From: Pegoplata infirma
Taxonomy: Eukaryota; Arthropoda; Insecta; Diptera; Anthomyiidae
NCBI GenBank assembly: GCA_963921195.1
Contig: OY992537.1
Location: forward strand, 1,240,001-1,304,000
DNA: 64,000 bases
Direction: 5' to 3'
A program made the translations under genes and the position numbers. Below the pieces are notes generated by a model, which had not been told where the DNA came from, searched no databases, and saw only the letters and a list, made by a program, of their open reading frames with translations. This document shows, piece by piece, positions 21,925-34,009 of the stretch (the first letter of the stretch is position 1; every line of letters begins with the position of its first letter).

Positions 21925-22190
21925 CTTCTCTTCAAATGACTTGCATAATTTTGGCCGTTTAATTCTAAAAACTGTTAAAAAAAACGTTTCCTTATAAAAG
22001 TTAAAAAACGCAACATTTTTTACAAACTTAATACTTTTTTAAATCTTTTGATAAAAATTAAAAATTGAAAAAAAACTGTTTTTTATTTTTGCGGCATTTC
22101 TCGGAATCCGGGGAAATTTAAAAATGAATCCCGCCTTCCCGGAATATATAAAAGTTCGGGAAAATAAAAGCAGTAGTTTCAAAATATGAC

Positions 22191-23030
22191 ATATGGGGCG
22201 AAACCCGTCAACCAAAAAATCGATTTAAGTATAGTTTTGCCAACATGTTAGGATAACAGCAGGTAGTCTAAAGTTCAAATAAAAAAATTTTCGTTGAAAT
22301 ATTTTTAGAGTTACAGAGATGGGAAGTTTCCATTTTTTGCAAAGATCATATTTGGTTGAATTTTTATTGACACTTTTATTTTCAAAAAACATATTTTAAA
22401 GTATTTTGGACGAACTTTTCAATGGCATTGATGTTTTTTTTTTTAATAAATATAAATTTGACCTTAAAATTCAAGGTCAAGCTTGACATTTACTATATTT
22501 AAAAATATTTTTGAAAAAATGGATCGACAATTCCTTGTTGCGAAAATATTTTTTTATTTATTTACTTATTATACATTCGGTATTCGTACTTTTTGAGTGT
22601 TATTTTATAAAAAAAAAAAAAATATTTTCGCAGGAAGAAACTCTCGATCCATTTTTCGAAAAATGTTTTTAAATGTTAAAAATATCAAGCTTTCTAATAA
22701 ACTTCTTTTTAATAATTTTTTTTTTTTAATAATTTGCCCTTGAATTTTAAGGTCCAATTTATATTTTTTAAAAACCACCAATGCGTCAAAAATACTTTAA
22801 AAATCGTTTTTTAAAAATGAGTTTTTATCGCATAAAAGTGTCTATAAAAATTCAACCAAATATGATCTTTGCAAAAAATTTTAACTTCCCATCTTTGTAA
22901 CTCTAAAAATATTTCCACGATTTCTTTTTTATTTCAACTTTAGACTACCTACTGTTATCCTAACATTTTGGCAAAATTATACTTAAATCCTTGTTTTTGG
23001 TGTGGACCGTTGACGCGTTTCGCCCCATAT
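22191..23030. mobile_element. Palindromic MITE, TATGGGGCGAAAC ends
   Basis: The arms pair from the ends (atatggggcgaaac and gcgtttcgccccatat) through gttaggataacagcaggtag and its complement ctacctactgttatcctaac, and on to the middle. TA on both sides fits a TA target duplication. The family differs from the TATGGGGCATTCC element at 111-2065 beyond the first eight bases. Non-coding. Confidence 0.8.
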
Positions 23031-24589
23031 ATGGAACTAACATATGGAACAAATGTTTTAGTTTCTCGAAAAAATACGCGAAGTATGCGTGGTAAAACAT
23101 GCCAATACTGAGCAGTTTTTGCCTGGTATCGTTTTCTTTTGTAGAAACAATATCTCACCAACTCTGAAATTTTCGAAATACATTTAGTTTATAGAGTTTT
23201 GTATGGACTATAGATTGGCATTACTTGTTTGTAGAAAAAAAATCAGAAATTTAAAATTTTTGAAATTTTAGATAAAAATATTTTTAAAGCACGCCAGTTT
23301 TAAGTTTGTTTTAAATATTTTTTAATGAAAGTTCATTGAGTTCATTACAAAATCTCAAATTTTCAGAGAGAAGTTATTGTTTGTTTTCAAGAAAGTGAGT
23401 TTAAGCTTCGAAGTCATTTTTATCGAAAACTAAAAATAACTGCTTTCTGAAAATATAACATAAATAATTTTCTTATTGTAAAATAATAGTTATTGGTTTA
23501 AGTAATTTTTATAAATTAAGCCGCGGTAACTTTAATTTTTACAAAAAAAGGAAGATTTTTAACGAATTATTTAGTTTCAGAAAATATCCTACCAAAAAAG
23601 GATATATTTTCATTGAACCTACTGAGGATAAAATATAACTATTATAAAATAATAGTTATTTTGATAATAATAATTATTATAAATTTTTATAAATAACTAT
23701 TGAATAGTGGATATTTTTTGAAAATCAAAAAGTTTTATAATTGCTTAATTTTAGTAAACAAATTAATGTGGGTCACCTAATATATTAGTAGCCAACTAAT
23801 AAAAAAATAGTAACTCTATATTATTATAAGAACTTGCTTTTTATAAAATTTATTATGTAAACTTCATTATCATTTGTTGTCATAAAGAAGACAAACAATC
23901 TTTAAACTTTGTTTTATATTTATAATATTTCATAATTAATGTTAGTAAAAACTTTTTATAAACATTTTCTAGGGACATAACTATTAATTTACTTTTATTT
24001 TTTAAAACTATTATAATACTATAATAATCTTGATACATGTAAGTATGTGAGTTAGGGTGGTCCTTAAAAAATGTTGGGTTTTTGCACTATTAAGATTCAG
24101 AAAAAAAGTAATAAAATACATTTTTTCCCATTATTCTTTATTATTTTTGTTTCGACCTACTTTTTGGGAAATATAAAATAAGGTTTAACTAAATATTGTT
24201 CCATTCGATCTTTAGTATGTAGTTTTTAAATCTTACTAGTCCACGAGAATTTTAACCCTTGTTGACCGATGGCCAAAAGTGACTTAAGAGCGAAATTTTA
24301 CTTTATTTCCAAAAATTATTAAAAAAATGTTGCACTGTTTATTTTATCATCACAAATATCATTAAACCGTGTTAAACAAAGGCTTAAAAACTCATTATGT
24401 ATCCCATTCAAATTGCAATGTAAATAACATTGGGATAATAAATGACAAAATGTGACAATTATCTGAGCCCTCATAAATTATGACTCTTTTAAGTCTCCAA
24501 AATATAAATAAGTTTAGAATGATCGAAATTTAGATTCCTGAATGATTTATTAACATTTGAAAAATTCTAATTATTTTTTTTTAAATATT
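23031..24589. other. Very AT-rich stretch, nothing recognised
   Basis: Holds small self-complementary runs (for example tataactattataaaataat near 23634). A single TAGGGTGGTCC end at about 24054 matches the TAGGGTGG family, but no partner end was found. No exon is supported. Confidence 0.35.
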
Positions 24590-24850
24590 CATAAAAGAGT
24601 CCAAAAAGACTCAGAATAGAATAAGAACAAATAGGCGCTATGAAATAGCCCCCAAATGAAATAACACATAAACAAGAAATGAAATAGCCCCCAATGAAAT
24701 AACACCAAAAAAATTAAATAAGATCCAAGAGTGAAAAATGAAATAACTCCCAAACAAAATGAAAAAACACCCAAGCATAAAATGAAAAAATCCCCAAATT
24801 TTGGATTTTATTTCACCAACAAAATGAAATAAGGCCCAAATTCACAAAAC
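24590..24850. repeat. Minisatellite, AAATGAAATAACCCCCAA-like unit
   Basis: About ten degenerate units of 17-25 bp share ATGAAATA followed by a C-run and AA. An open frame on the minus strand reads as a repeated FHWGLFHF-like peptide, which is a by-product of the repeat. Confidence 0.7.
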
Positions 24851-25065
24851 CTCTATTTTTGAAATATATGTTTGTGTTTAAAACTTGATTATTTTCGCTT
24901 ACTTTGCACTGCTTGCCTTCAAACTTAAAGGTGCACTTTCCCGTTCGTTTGAAATTGCGTCTATCCGAAGCTTCAGAAGTGTTTTATTTTTGCAGATTTT
25001 TTTTTGTAAGCCGTTGAAAGTAGTAGCAGCGAAAATACTTTTTAGATAGCATATAAAATTGTTGT

Positions 25066-25144
25066 AAAAAGTGGTTCATTCAAAAATTTAAGAACAAAAA
25101 TCGCCGCAATTTTTTCAATTACATTTTCTAATGAACCACTTTTT
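25066..25144. repeat. Inverted repeat, 15-bp arms
   Basis: AAAAAGTGGTTCATT at 25066-25080 and its exact complement at 25130-25144, with about 50 bp between. Flanking sequence (24851-25310) shows no gene and no other repeat. Confidence 0.7.
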
Positions 25145-25310
25145 CTAAATTCGTAATTCTGCGATTTTGGTTAGAAAATACACTTGATGGAAAAAGCGCC
25201 GCAGGCGAAAATTGAGTATTTTCTTTGAGTCTTTTCGAAGTTCAAAATTACACAGGCATATTTTTTTTTTAATTTGTCTACTTTGCTAACATAATCTGTT
25301 TCTGTATCCA

Positions 25311-25786
25311 CACAGAAAAAATGGAAAAATATTTGAGTAAATTTTAAATACTATTGATTTTTAATAGAAATTTATTAAATGTTTAAAAAAAAAATTGAGT
25401 AAATTTTTAATAAACTTACACAAAATTTATCTATTTATTTTTTTTTTTTAAGTTTTAAATTTTTTTACAAAAAAAAATGCTTGTTTTTTCAAACTTTACC
25501 AAACATATTTATGCCTCAAAAACATAGAGGAACATTTTATAAAGACGATTACAAACTTTCATATACATACACAAAAAACTATAAACTAAACGAGAATTAA
25601 AAAAAACCATGAGAGTTAAAAAAAATTAAAAAAAACTATTACATTTTTATTTAATTGCGTACTTAAACTGTTTTTAAAATTTTTAAGTAGAGTTTTTAAT
25701 TGCGTCAATTAAAAAATTACTTAATTTTTGTTTTTAAATTTAAACAAGTGATTACTTAAATTTTTTCCTCCATATTTTTTTCTGTG
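25311..25786. mobile_element. CACAGAAAAAA-ended MITE, copy 1
   Basis: Starts CACAGAAAAAATGG and ends CATATTTTTTTCTGTG. Subterminal text on both sides is built from GAGTAAATTTTTAAT and its complement. Other copies are at 33383-33925, 40807-41385 and 41476-42720. It abuts the next MITE directly. Confidence 0.7.
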
Positions 25787-26427
25787 CACACAAAAAATGC
25801 AGAAATGTGTTTTTCGTTTTTTTCTAGAAAATCGCATTTGAATATGAAAATTTATAACAATTTTGTAATTTGATTGTATTTTCTTGTTTAAACATGTCGA
25901 ATGAGTATTAAATATTTAATAAATGTTACTCATACGCTATGTTGAAACAAGAAAATACAAGGAAATTACTAAATTGTTATAAAATTTAAAAATTCAAATG
26001 CGATTTTCTCGAAAAAAAAAAACGAAAAACACATGTCTGAATTTCTAAGAAGATAGACAAACATCTAAACTTAAAAAAATAATTAAAAATAAAAAGTTGG
26101 CGGATTTTTGATAAATTGAGTTTTAGAAAATTTAAAAACAGGTTCTAAAAATTTTCCAAAAAAATAAAAAATAAGTCGATAGCCCATACAAAACTATACA
26201 AGAATATGAATTTTTGAGATTCCGTTTTAATTTGATAAATATTTAAACAAGGCAACTTGGCACAAATTTTACCATTTTTCCAATATTTGACCGCGCCTTC
26301 TAAGCCTAGTTTTTGAAAAATTGAAAAACCAAAAACGCAATTTTCCATATAGAATTATCCATAGAACCTATTCAGAAATGTACGGGTCACATATTTTTTT
26401 TTCGCTGGACGTTTGGTGTGGATTGCC
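25787..26427. mobile_element. Palindromic MITE (TATGAGGCATTCC family), left arm missing
   Basis: Keeps the central palindrome (about 25805-26035, ctagaaaatcgcatttgaat against attcaaatgcgattttctcg) and the whole right arm to GTGGATTGCCTCATATG at 26425. The left arm outside the central palindrome is gone, replaced by the CACAGAAAAAA-ended MITE. Confidence 0.7.
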
Positions 26428-26819
26428 TCATATGAGAAAAATTTTTATTAAAAAAAAAAAATGCATCTAAGTGACCACTTATCATCTCCATCCCAATTAT
26501 ATTCTTTTAATGTCTTATTTTAACATTACAAAGTGTCACAAACAAAGCTAACGGAAACGGAAGTATGATTGTACGTTTAACTGTATTAGTATGTGTATAC
26601 AATTTTGTGTGTGTGTGACTTAAAAACAAAATGTATGAATGTGAAAACTGTTTGGTACGTGTAGACATAAACCATATTCTTAAGTATTTATGTAGACACT
26701 TTTGCATTAAGACTTTTGCTGTATAATTTTCTTAGGTTTCATTTTGCCTAGACAGGGCAAACAATAAAAAGATTTAGTAATATTTTAAATTAAAATGTCC
26801 AATATTTATTTTTTTATTA
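26428..26819. other. AT-rich spacer
   Basis: No repeat ends or exon signals are recognised. Confidence 0.35.
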
Positions 26820-26827
26820 ATTCTATA

Positions 26828-27479
26828 AGAAACCGAAAATCAGCTTTTTCGGCAAACCGGTTTTCTCGGTAAAACCGGAATAAAAAACCGGTTAAACGTT
26901 TTTTTCTTTAACTGACAAACCCAAAAAAAAAAGATTTAAAATAATTTTTATTAAATAAAAAGAGCGAATTTAACTACGGTGCTTTATTTTCCCACATTCA
27001 CAAGAGTTTTAACCTAATCTTAATTCGTTTTATTTAAAAAAAAGTACATTAATTCGTTGTAAATTGCGGCAGAGTGTTTTATATTGACATTTTCTCCATT
27101 AAAAGGAATTTTGGTATCTGGTAAAAAGTCACTTGTTAGGTTTTCCATAAAAGTGTTCAAAAACGCTTACAACGGTGAGTAATTCAAAAATTTACATGAA
27201 AATTGTTTCTTGAAGACAAAAAATATTTCTGACGTTCTTACGGACTTTAAAGTTGTTTTCAACGAAATTTTAAACATATCTTAAAAAAAAATAAGTGTCA
27301 ACCTTAAATATTTGCAAAAATATAACGTATTAAATTTGTTAAAAAAAAACCGGTTAACCGACAGAAAAACCCAGGTTTCGGTACACCGGAAATTTTAAAT
27401 TCTGTTTAACCGGTTTAAAAAAAAAAATGAAATTTTAGGAAAAAAAACGGGTTTTCGGTTAACCGGTTTATAAACACTA
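26828..27479. mobile_element. hAT-like element with AACCGGTT words
   Basis: The right end, read inward on the minus strand, is TAGTGTTTATAAACCGGTT, the same start as the 91-bp element at 5563-5653. The left end is decayed (AGAAACCGAAAATC). Flanks ATTCTATA and ATTCTATT match at 7 of 8. CCGGTT words in both orientations lie at both ends (26857-26896 and 27350-27472), and the middle is ordinary AT-rich sequence. Confidence 0.6.
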
Positions 27480-27487
27480 ATTCTATT

Positions 27488-28303
27488 TTTATGGTTGCCC
27501 TTTTTTTCTAAAGAAAAAAAAATATAGTAATATTTTTATTATATTCTTTCTGGCTATATTAGATGTTTGTTGCTGCTTGCAATTTGTCGTCAAATATTTC
27601 CGTTTTGTATAACGCCATCCAATGTTATGTGCTGAAATCCGTTTCCTTTTTTCTTACATTTTTTTTTTTTTTTGTAAAATGACTGACTGTTTTTATTTTT
27701 TAACACTCACCCAGAAGCAACACTCAAACACAGTACTTTTGCGGTACTTTTAAAAATATTTTATATTACAAACATTATGTTATACTTGAATGTTAATGTT
27801 TGTACTGTTGCTATTATCCTTATTTTGTATGTATTTTCTTATACACCTTGTTTTTTTGTTCTTACCAACACAGACAACATGCACATATACATTAATGCTT
27901 TTATTAAGTGTAGTTGTTCATTGTTATTGCAAAGCTGTTATCATTATTTTTTTCCAAAACTTATCACAAGTCAACTTTGCTGCTGGGTGTTGAAGTTGCT
28001 TTTAATTCTTTGTTCATCGTGCTGCTAACGCGGTTGGTGGTTGTTTATTGGCGTTTTGGTATTTGTTGTCATTTTACTGATGATACAGACCACCTGCTGT
28101 TGTAAATGTCTAGTTATTATCTCTGGTGAGAAAATGTTGACATAATATATTTTGCATTAAGGATATAATTGGAAAATATTTTATTTTTTTTAATTAGATA
28201 TTGTCTTTTCTTATGTTAATTTTATTTTGTTTCCAGCATTGGATTCACATTTTGAAAAAAAAAAAAACTAAACAAGTAAAAAATTTATTGATAACACAAT
28301 ATA
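27488..28303. other. AT-rich, T-rich on the plus strand; nothing recognised
   Basis: Includes a TTG-rich stretch (27560-28100) with short open frames of no protein character. On the minus strand a strong donor-like GGTGAGTGTT lies near 27702-27711, but no matching exon could be defined. Confidence 0.35.
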
Positions 28304-28965
28304 AACAAGTAGAAAAGTTAAATCCGACTTGGCCGAATCTATGAATACCCTCCACAATGCCCATTTTAAGTGATAGTTAATTTTCTTACGTGAAAAAAAT
28401 AACAGTTTTGATTAGAAAAATTTTATTTTGTTTAAAAAAAATTTTCTTTAGGAATTTTAGAAAAAAAAAAAATAATTTACGATTTTTTTTTTTGTGTGTA
28501 AATTTTTTTTTGAGTGCAAAATTTTTCTGAAATTCACGGTTTTGCTAATAACTTTTGAACCACGAAACCGATTTGGGTGAAATTCAATACGAACTTGGCT
28601 GGAGGAACGAAAAATATGTATGCCAAGCTTCAGCATCCTCAGAATTGCTTTTCGAAAGTTATAGTGCTTTTTATCTCATAAATTCACGAAAAACCCTTGC
28701 CGAAATTCAGTCTTTTGCTCATAACTTTTGAACCACTGGACCGATTTTGCTGGATTGCAATACCAACCTGACCAGGTAAATGCCCAACATATATGCCAAA
28801 CTTCAGGAGCCTCCGTAAGGTCTTTCAAAAGTTAGCGTGTTTTCAACAGACAGACAGACGGACAAAGGGACGGACATCGCTAGATCGTCTTAAAATCGAA
28901 CATATATACTTTATGGGGTCCTAGACCAATATTTCGACGTGTTACAAACGGAATGACAAACTTAT
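28304..28965 (+). mobile_element. mini-me/DINE-1-like element, subfamily A, 3' end truncated
   Basis: Starts AACAAGTAGAAAAGTTAAAT, then ATACCCTCCAC (28345-28355), two repeats of a cataacttttgaaccac block (about 28547 and 28717), a (GACA)n tract (about 28847-28875), the core ATATACTTTATGGGGTCC (about 28904-28922) and gttacaaacggaatgacaaa. The usual tail with GTGGAGGGTAT is missing, and the copy ends near 28965. Confidence 0.8.
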
Positions 28966-29021
28966 AAAAAAACGTATAAAAAAGATTATATCATAAAATA
29001 TATTGACTAATATTGTTGATA

Positions 29022-29933
29022 CCCAGCAAAACTTTTCGAAGTCATTCAAAAATAACTAGTTCTAGAAGTACTTCAAAGCTTGTCACGATAGGTTCTCAAA
29101 GAGCATCCTGGAACTAGTGATGTCACAACTTGTTCTAGAAGTTATCCAAAAGGGTAATATTTTGATTCCAAAGAGCTTTTTTGGAGTAGTTTGGGAACTA
29201 GTGATTTGGAACTAGTCGTACATGACTTCTGCACCACTTCCATGAAACAAATACTAGTTCTCAAATAACATCTTAGAAGCTGTTTCAAAAACTTATAATT
29301 TTTTTTCAAAAAAGTAAAAAATATATATTTGATTACGTATTTCTCTGTTGCATCTTCTATTTGGAAAAAGTCAAACCTTTTGAAATATGTACAGAGGTGC
29401 TTAAAATATTATTAAGTATTGGGTAATTTGTTTGGTATTATTAAGTATTGGAGCATTAGTGCAAATAGGTTTTTATAGATCCATTCAATTACCTTACTTC
29501 AATCTGCAATAAACTACTTTATTCACTACAGCTGGAATTTTTTATTACAAAAAGTAAACAAAACTTTCCAATTGTAGCAAATTGGAACTAGTTCCTAGAA
29601 CTAGTTCTGATGGTGACAATTTCAAACAAAAATCATGACTCTGAGAACGAGATAGAGAACTAGTGCCACAATAGCTTCTTGGAAGTAGTTCCTGTCGTGA
29701 CAATTTCAAAGAAAAATCATGGGTTAAAGAACGGGATAAAGAACTGGTTCTAGAAGTAGTGATGGAACCGTTCCATAGGAGGGGTGATTGTTCTTAGACT
29801 ACTTCCCTAGAACTAGTTCTGAGGGTGACAATTTCAAACAAAAATCATGACACTGAGAACGAGATAGAGAACTAGTCGAGCAAAAAAGAAGTACTCCAGC
29901 ACTAGTTCTGGAAGTCATGCAAGTTCTGCTGGG
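29022..29933. mobile_element. CCCAGCAAAACTT-ended element filled with ACTAGTTC words
   Basis: The ends are CCCAGCAAAACTT and AAGTTCTGCTGGG, with TA on each side. ACTAGTTC or GAACTAGT occurs well over a dozen times, mostly in units like GGAACTAGTTCTAGAAGTAG. A block with gacaatttcaaacaaaaatc repeats two to three times. The same ends with a different interior word occur at 38848-39094. Non-coding. Confidence 0.75.
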
Positions 29934-30056
29934 TAATAAAATTTTTGTGAGTAAATATTTTTAAACATTTATTTGAGAAAAAAAAAAAATCTAAAAAAAA
30001 ATTTTTGGTCAAAAAAATTCAGCGAAACTTTTTTTTGTAAAAAAAATCTGTTCATA

Positions 30057-30357
30057 TATGAGGCATTCCATATCAAATGTCCAGCGAAAAAAAAATTTGT
30101 ACCGTAAATTTCTGAATGGGCTGTATGGATAGCCCTATATGGAACTAAGAAAATGGTGTTTTTGGTTTTTCAATTTTTCAAAAAATGGGAAATTTAAAAA
30201 TTGGTAAAATTTGGGTCGAGTTGCCTTTATTAAATATTTATCAAATTAAAACTGAATGCACCACAATCTCAAAAATTCACATTCTTGTATAGTTTTGTAT
30301 TGGCTATCGATTAATTTTTTTTTATTGAAAATTTTCAAATCCCGTTCTGAATATTTT
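30057..30357. mobile_element. Palindromic MITE left arm (TATGAGGCATTCC family)
   Basis: Starts TATGAGGCATTCCATATC and matches the left arm of 62581-63488 through gaatgggctgtatggatagc and caccacaatctcaaaaattc. It stops at about 30357 (ccgttctgaatattttcca), where mini-me microsatellite sequence takes over. Confidence 0.7.
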
Positions 30358-30415
30358 CCAGACAGACGGACATCTAGAATGTCTTACAATCGATCACTGA
30401 TCAACAATATTTATC
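30358..30415 (+). repeat. mini-me 3' fragment
   Basis: GACAGACGGACATCTAGAATG followed by tcttacaatcgatcactgat, the section just upstream of the mini-me core. It is fused directly to the MITE arm, and core and tail are absent. Confidence 0.65.
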
Positions 30416-31791
30416 GTCGTTTCTATGAATTAACACAAGAAAAAGGATATTTTTACCTTGGGTATTTAAATTTTCGATATATTATGCAGCAATTTAAACA
30501 ATTTCATTTGCAGTTTTATAAAATTTCGCGATTTTCCAATTTTTTAAAACCAAAAAAAAAATTGTAAAGTAGTGTAGTTTAAAAAGTTATAACTTAAATA
30601 AGAATCGGTTAAAAAAATGTTTCAATAAAAAATAAGCCCTCTTTCATTTGCCATTACCAGTGTCATCCTAGGCCAAGTACAAATATTTCAGAAATATTTT
30701 TTAAAATACATCCTTTAAAATTTTGAAGTCATTTTAAAAGGAAACAGGATCTCGAAATGAAAAACTGTAAATGCAGTTTTACTCCATTTGATCTCTACTT
30801 TCAGACGTATTGGCTCTCGGACGGTGTAATACATAAAAAATATAATACAGATTTTTTACTTTTTTTAAATTTTTTTTAACTTGTGTAATTAATTATTCAT
30901 ATGTATACAATGAGTTCAAAAATGTATTATAATTTTAATAAATATTACAACTTCACTGGTAGGTACTTTTTTTTAAATTTTATTTTATTTTTTATCTTTG
31001 TGGCATAAACATGTGTGCATTTTGTTTAAATTAACTTTTTATTTATGGCATTATTTTAAAAGAACTAATGTTTATTCATGCTCATACTCGTAAATTTTAT
31101 TTCCCAAATGAATTGATGATAGTGAGTGAAATACAAGTGAATGCATTACATGTATCGTCACCATTAATGCTAACAGACGTTAGAAACAAAAAATTTTAAA
31201 TATTGTTATTGATTGACTTTTTTGCTTTCAGTGACATAAACAATGGCTTTTTATGTCCAAAGAAAACAAACAGTAGTTTTTATACTAAAATTTAAAATCA
31301 TTTGAACCAAAATTTTAAAAGGAAAACAAAATTAAGTTTAGTATGATTTTTTGCATTTCTTGAAAAAAAAATGTATTTTACCCAGTTTGTATTTAAGTTG
31401 GCGAAATGTATATTGTGTTCTGCCAGTGAAACAAAACACGAAATAGAACTTGACAAATGGTATAAAATTTGCACATGAACACGATATGCACTACAATACA
31501 AATAAAATTGACCATGGCATAGATGTCATTTGTACTTTTTCTGTTTTTTTTTTTTAAGGATATTTTGGTTATTTTTGTGATTGCTTCCAATCTGATTTAG
31601 TTTTATTTCTATGCATGCAATGATACATACAAAAACAAATTCTATAGATACAAAATTTAACAAAAAGAAAATGTATAAGAACTTCTCAAAATGCACATGT
31701 AGGACGACTCAAAACAAAAATATAGGTGGCACAAGTCGAAATTTGAAAAAAATCGGGTTTAATGAACTTTTTTAAATTTCCTTCATAAGCT
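30416..31791. other. AT-rich stretch, nothing recognised
   Basis: No repeat ends are seen. On the minus strand 30835-30715 is open for about 40 codons with a less AT-rich patch, but it lacks convincing splice sites and is not called. Confidence 0.35.
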
Positions 31792-31866
31792 GGATTACTC
31801 AGTGATCCGTTATAAAATAACTCCGTTAAATCGGCAGTTAGCAGCTAACTTTTCATTGAGTAATCC
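31792..31866. repeat. Small inverted repeat
   Basis: GGATTACTCAGTGA (31792-31805) pairs with TCATTGAGTAATCC (31853-31866), 13 of 14. It may be a very short MITE, but no target duplication is clear. The next 280 bp hold nothing recognisable. Confidence 0.55.
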
Positions 31867-32156
31867 GCCCATAAATTTATAAATAACAAATAAATTGATT
31901 TTCTTTACTTTTGAAGTAAAATTTTTAAATGTAAATTTCGATACTTTATTTTTATGTGCATAAAGGAAAAGTTTTTGTAATGCTTTTGCTCATTTGAGTA
32001 CTATACAATAATTTTTTCGTTAATTTCGAGAAGAAAATAACTTCTAAAATTTCTATGAAAATTAAAAATAAGGACGCAGTTTGAAAGTTAAATTGATTCT
32101 AAATAATTTGGAATAAATAATTTTTGAATTGGCTCAAACCGTTTCATAGTAATAAC

Positions 32157-32679
32157 TAGGGATGAGATTTCCATGCAAATGCATGTTTTTTGTCGGTAGT
32201 ATAAAAACGGTATCGACCAATTATCTTTCCGAATCAAGAAATTTGCCTTAAAATGGCATCGATTTGTTTTTGCATATTTTGGTGAAAATGCATATTTTTG
32301 CATATTTTGGTTTTAAATGCATATTTTTTGCATATTTTCAACTTTTAAGTGCATATTTTTGCATAAATTAGCAAAAACACAAATTGAAATTTATTTGTTT
32401 CAAAAATTATTTAAAATTTTAAAAATTTATTTTGGAAATTTAAAATAATTTTTTTTTCTTACATTTTTTTTTATAGATTGTCTAAATTTCTAAAAATGCT
32501 TGCTTATACTATTAAACTATTAAATGTTACTATTTACATCCGGCGTTACTTTTTGCTTTTTAAGAAGTTTTTCATTTTTAGTGCATATTTTTAGGTTTTT
32601 AATTGCATATTTTGAATTTTTTAGCGCATATTTTAAGCGCATATATTCGATTTTTTAGTGCATGAAAATCTCATCCCTA
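32157..32679. mobile_element. hAT-like element made of GCATATTTTT words, exact 8-bp TSD
   Basis: The ends are TAGGGATGAGATTTCCATGC and GCATGAAAATCTCATCCCTA. GTAATAAC is duplicated exactly at 32149-32156 and 32680-32687. Near both ends the sequence is mostly GCATATTTTTT or its variants (about 32280-32365 and 32580-32660). The middle is plain AT-rich DNA. TAG start, short TIR and 8-bp duplication fit hAT. Non-autonomous. Confidence 0.9.
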
Positions 32680-32687
32680 GTAATAAC

Positions 32688-33382
32688 ATTTAAAAACTTT
32701 TTACCCATTGTATAAAACTAATAAACCTTCAAAATTTGAGCTTTTGTCAGTTACGGAAATGTGTAAATGTGAACTTTTAAGATTTTTTGAGACTGAACAC
32801 AAATCTGTTTTTGGCATCTCCCTAAGCGAAAATTCAAAAATATTTTTTTTTTAATTATTCATAATTTATTTATCATTAAAACGGCATTATTATTATTTTT
32901 TTGGCATAAAAATTTTAGATCTTACAAAGCGTTATTTTTAAAATTTACAGAAAATTTAAGAAAAAATTTAGAGTAGCCAAATAATCAAAACTATTGTTAA
33001 AACTTATAGTTTTGCATTTAAATACAAAATTTCGAAATTTTTCTTAAAAAATTTTACGACAATAGTAAAAAAAATCTTAGTTGTTGATGATTTTGTGAAG
33101 AAAGTTCAAAAAACGTTCGTTAAAACTGGTTTTTGGAAAATAAATCAAAAATACTTTACCCTATAAGATTTCAAATTATGCAGAAAACTTTTTTTTTTGG
33201 GATACCTTATTGTACATATATGTAGTTTTTATTGTATATTTTATTCTCAATAACGTACTTCAATATTGTCTACAGACATTATTCTAGAAGATGGTTTCCA
33301 CTTACATATTTCTGGACCACACCTCTTTTTATATTCCGTACAATTACGTTCACAGACGAAATGTTATTCATTAAAACTAACA
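32688..33382. other. AT-rich stretch, nothing recognised
   Basis: No repeat ends or supported exons. The patch at 33270-33350 is less AT-rich but has no splice context I can support. Confidence 0.35.
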
Positions 33383-33925
33383 CACAAAAAAATATGGAGG
33401 AAACAAATTTGAGTAATCACTTGTTTAAATTTAAAAACAAAAATTGAGTAATTTTTTAATTGACACAATTAAAAATTTACTTAAAAATTTTAAAAACAAT
33501 TTAAGTAAATCATTTAATAAAAATTTAATAGTTTTTATATTTTTTTTTAAACTTTCATAGTTTTTTGAATTCACGTTTAGTTTATATTTTTGTGTATGTA
33601 TATGAAAGTTTGTAATCGTCTTTATACAATTCTCCTATGTTTTTGAGACATAAATATGTTTGGTAAAGTTTGAAAAAACAAGTTTTTTGTTTGTAAAAAA
33701 ATTTTAAACTTTTTTAAAATTTAAAAAAAAAATAAATAGATAAATTTTGAGTAAATTTTTAATTGTGCCAATTAAAAAATTACTCAATTTTTTTTGAAAC
33801 ATTTGATAAATTTTTATTAAAAATTTACTCAATACTATTAAATCGTTTACTGGTAAAAATTTGATTAATTTTTTACTCAATGTTATTAAAAATTTACTTA
33901 AATATTTTTTATATTTTTTTCTGTG
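33383..33925. mobile_element. CACAGAAAAAA-ended MITE, copy 2
   Basis: Left end CACAAAAAAATATGGAGG (one substitution), right end ATATTTTTTTCTGTG. It carries the family text gagtaatcacttgtttaaat, tatatgaaagtttgtaatcg and ttttactcaatgttattaaa. Non-coding. Confidence 0.75.
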
Positions 33926-34009
33926 TAAGAATTGCTTTTATTAATACCAGTTCATAATATGTATGTATTGAAAAAATTATTAAGAAAATAAATAATCCAG
34001 CTTAAGGCC

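Larger units (their letters stand above)
19612..22000 (-). mobile_element. 5'-truncated non-LTR retrotransposon (LINE with RNase H)
   Basis: A minus-strand LINE. It keeps the second half of the reverse transcriptase, a connector, an RNase H domain, a C-terminal cysteine/histidine motif and a 3' UTR of about 120 bp ending in CCTAACCTAACC. There is no poly(A). LINEs of the I/LOA/R1-type group have this domain order; the exact clade needs a tree. The 5' end is lost (border about 22000), as is usual for target-primed reverse transcription. A tail-only relative lies at 60748-60825. Base composition is markedly less AT-rich than the surroundings. Confidence 0.88.
19193..22175. mobile_element. hAT-like CCCGGG-word element hosting a LINE
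   Basis: The left end TAGAGGTATTCCCGGGACGG and the right side CCCGCCTTCCCGGAA...TTCGGG are related in inverted order, and the flanks GTTTCAAT (19185-19192) and GTTTCAAA (22176-22183) match at 7 of 8 positions. The terminal words resemble the element at 44572-45073 (CCGGTATTCCCGGG). The interior is occupied by a truncated LINE. The TIRs are decayed, so the borders are probable rather than certain. Confidence 0.55.

Noticed and set aside
24589..24774. Hydrophobic FHWGLFHF repeat frame that looks like a membrane protein
   Set aside because: Arises from the minisatellite unit on the minus strand.
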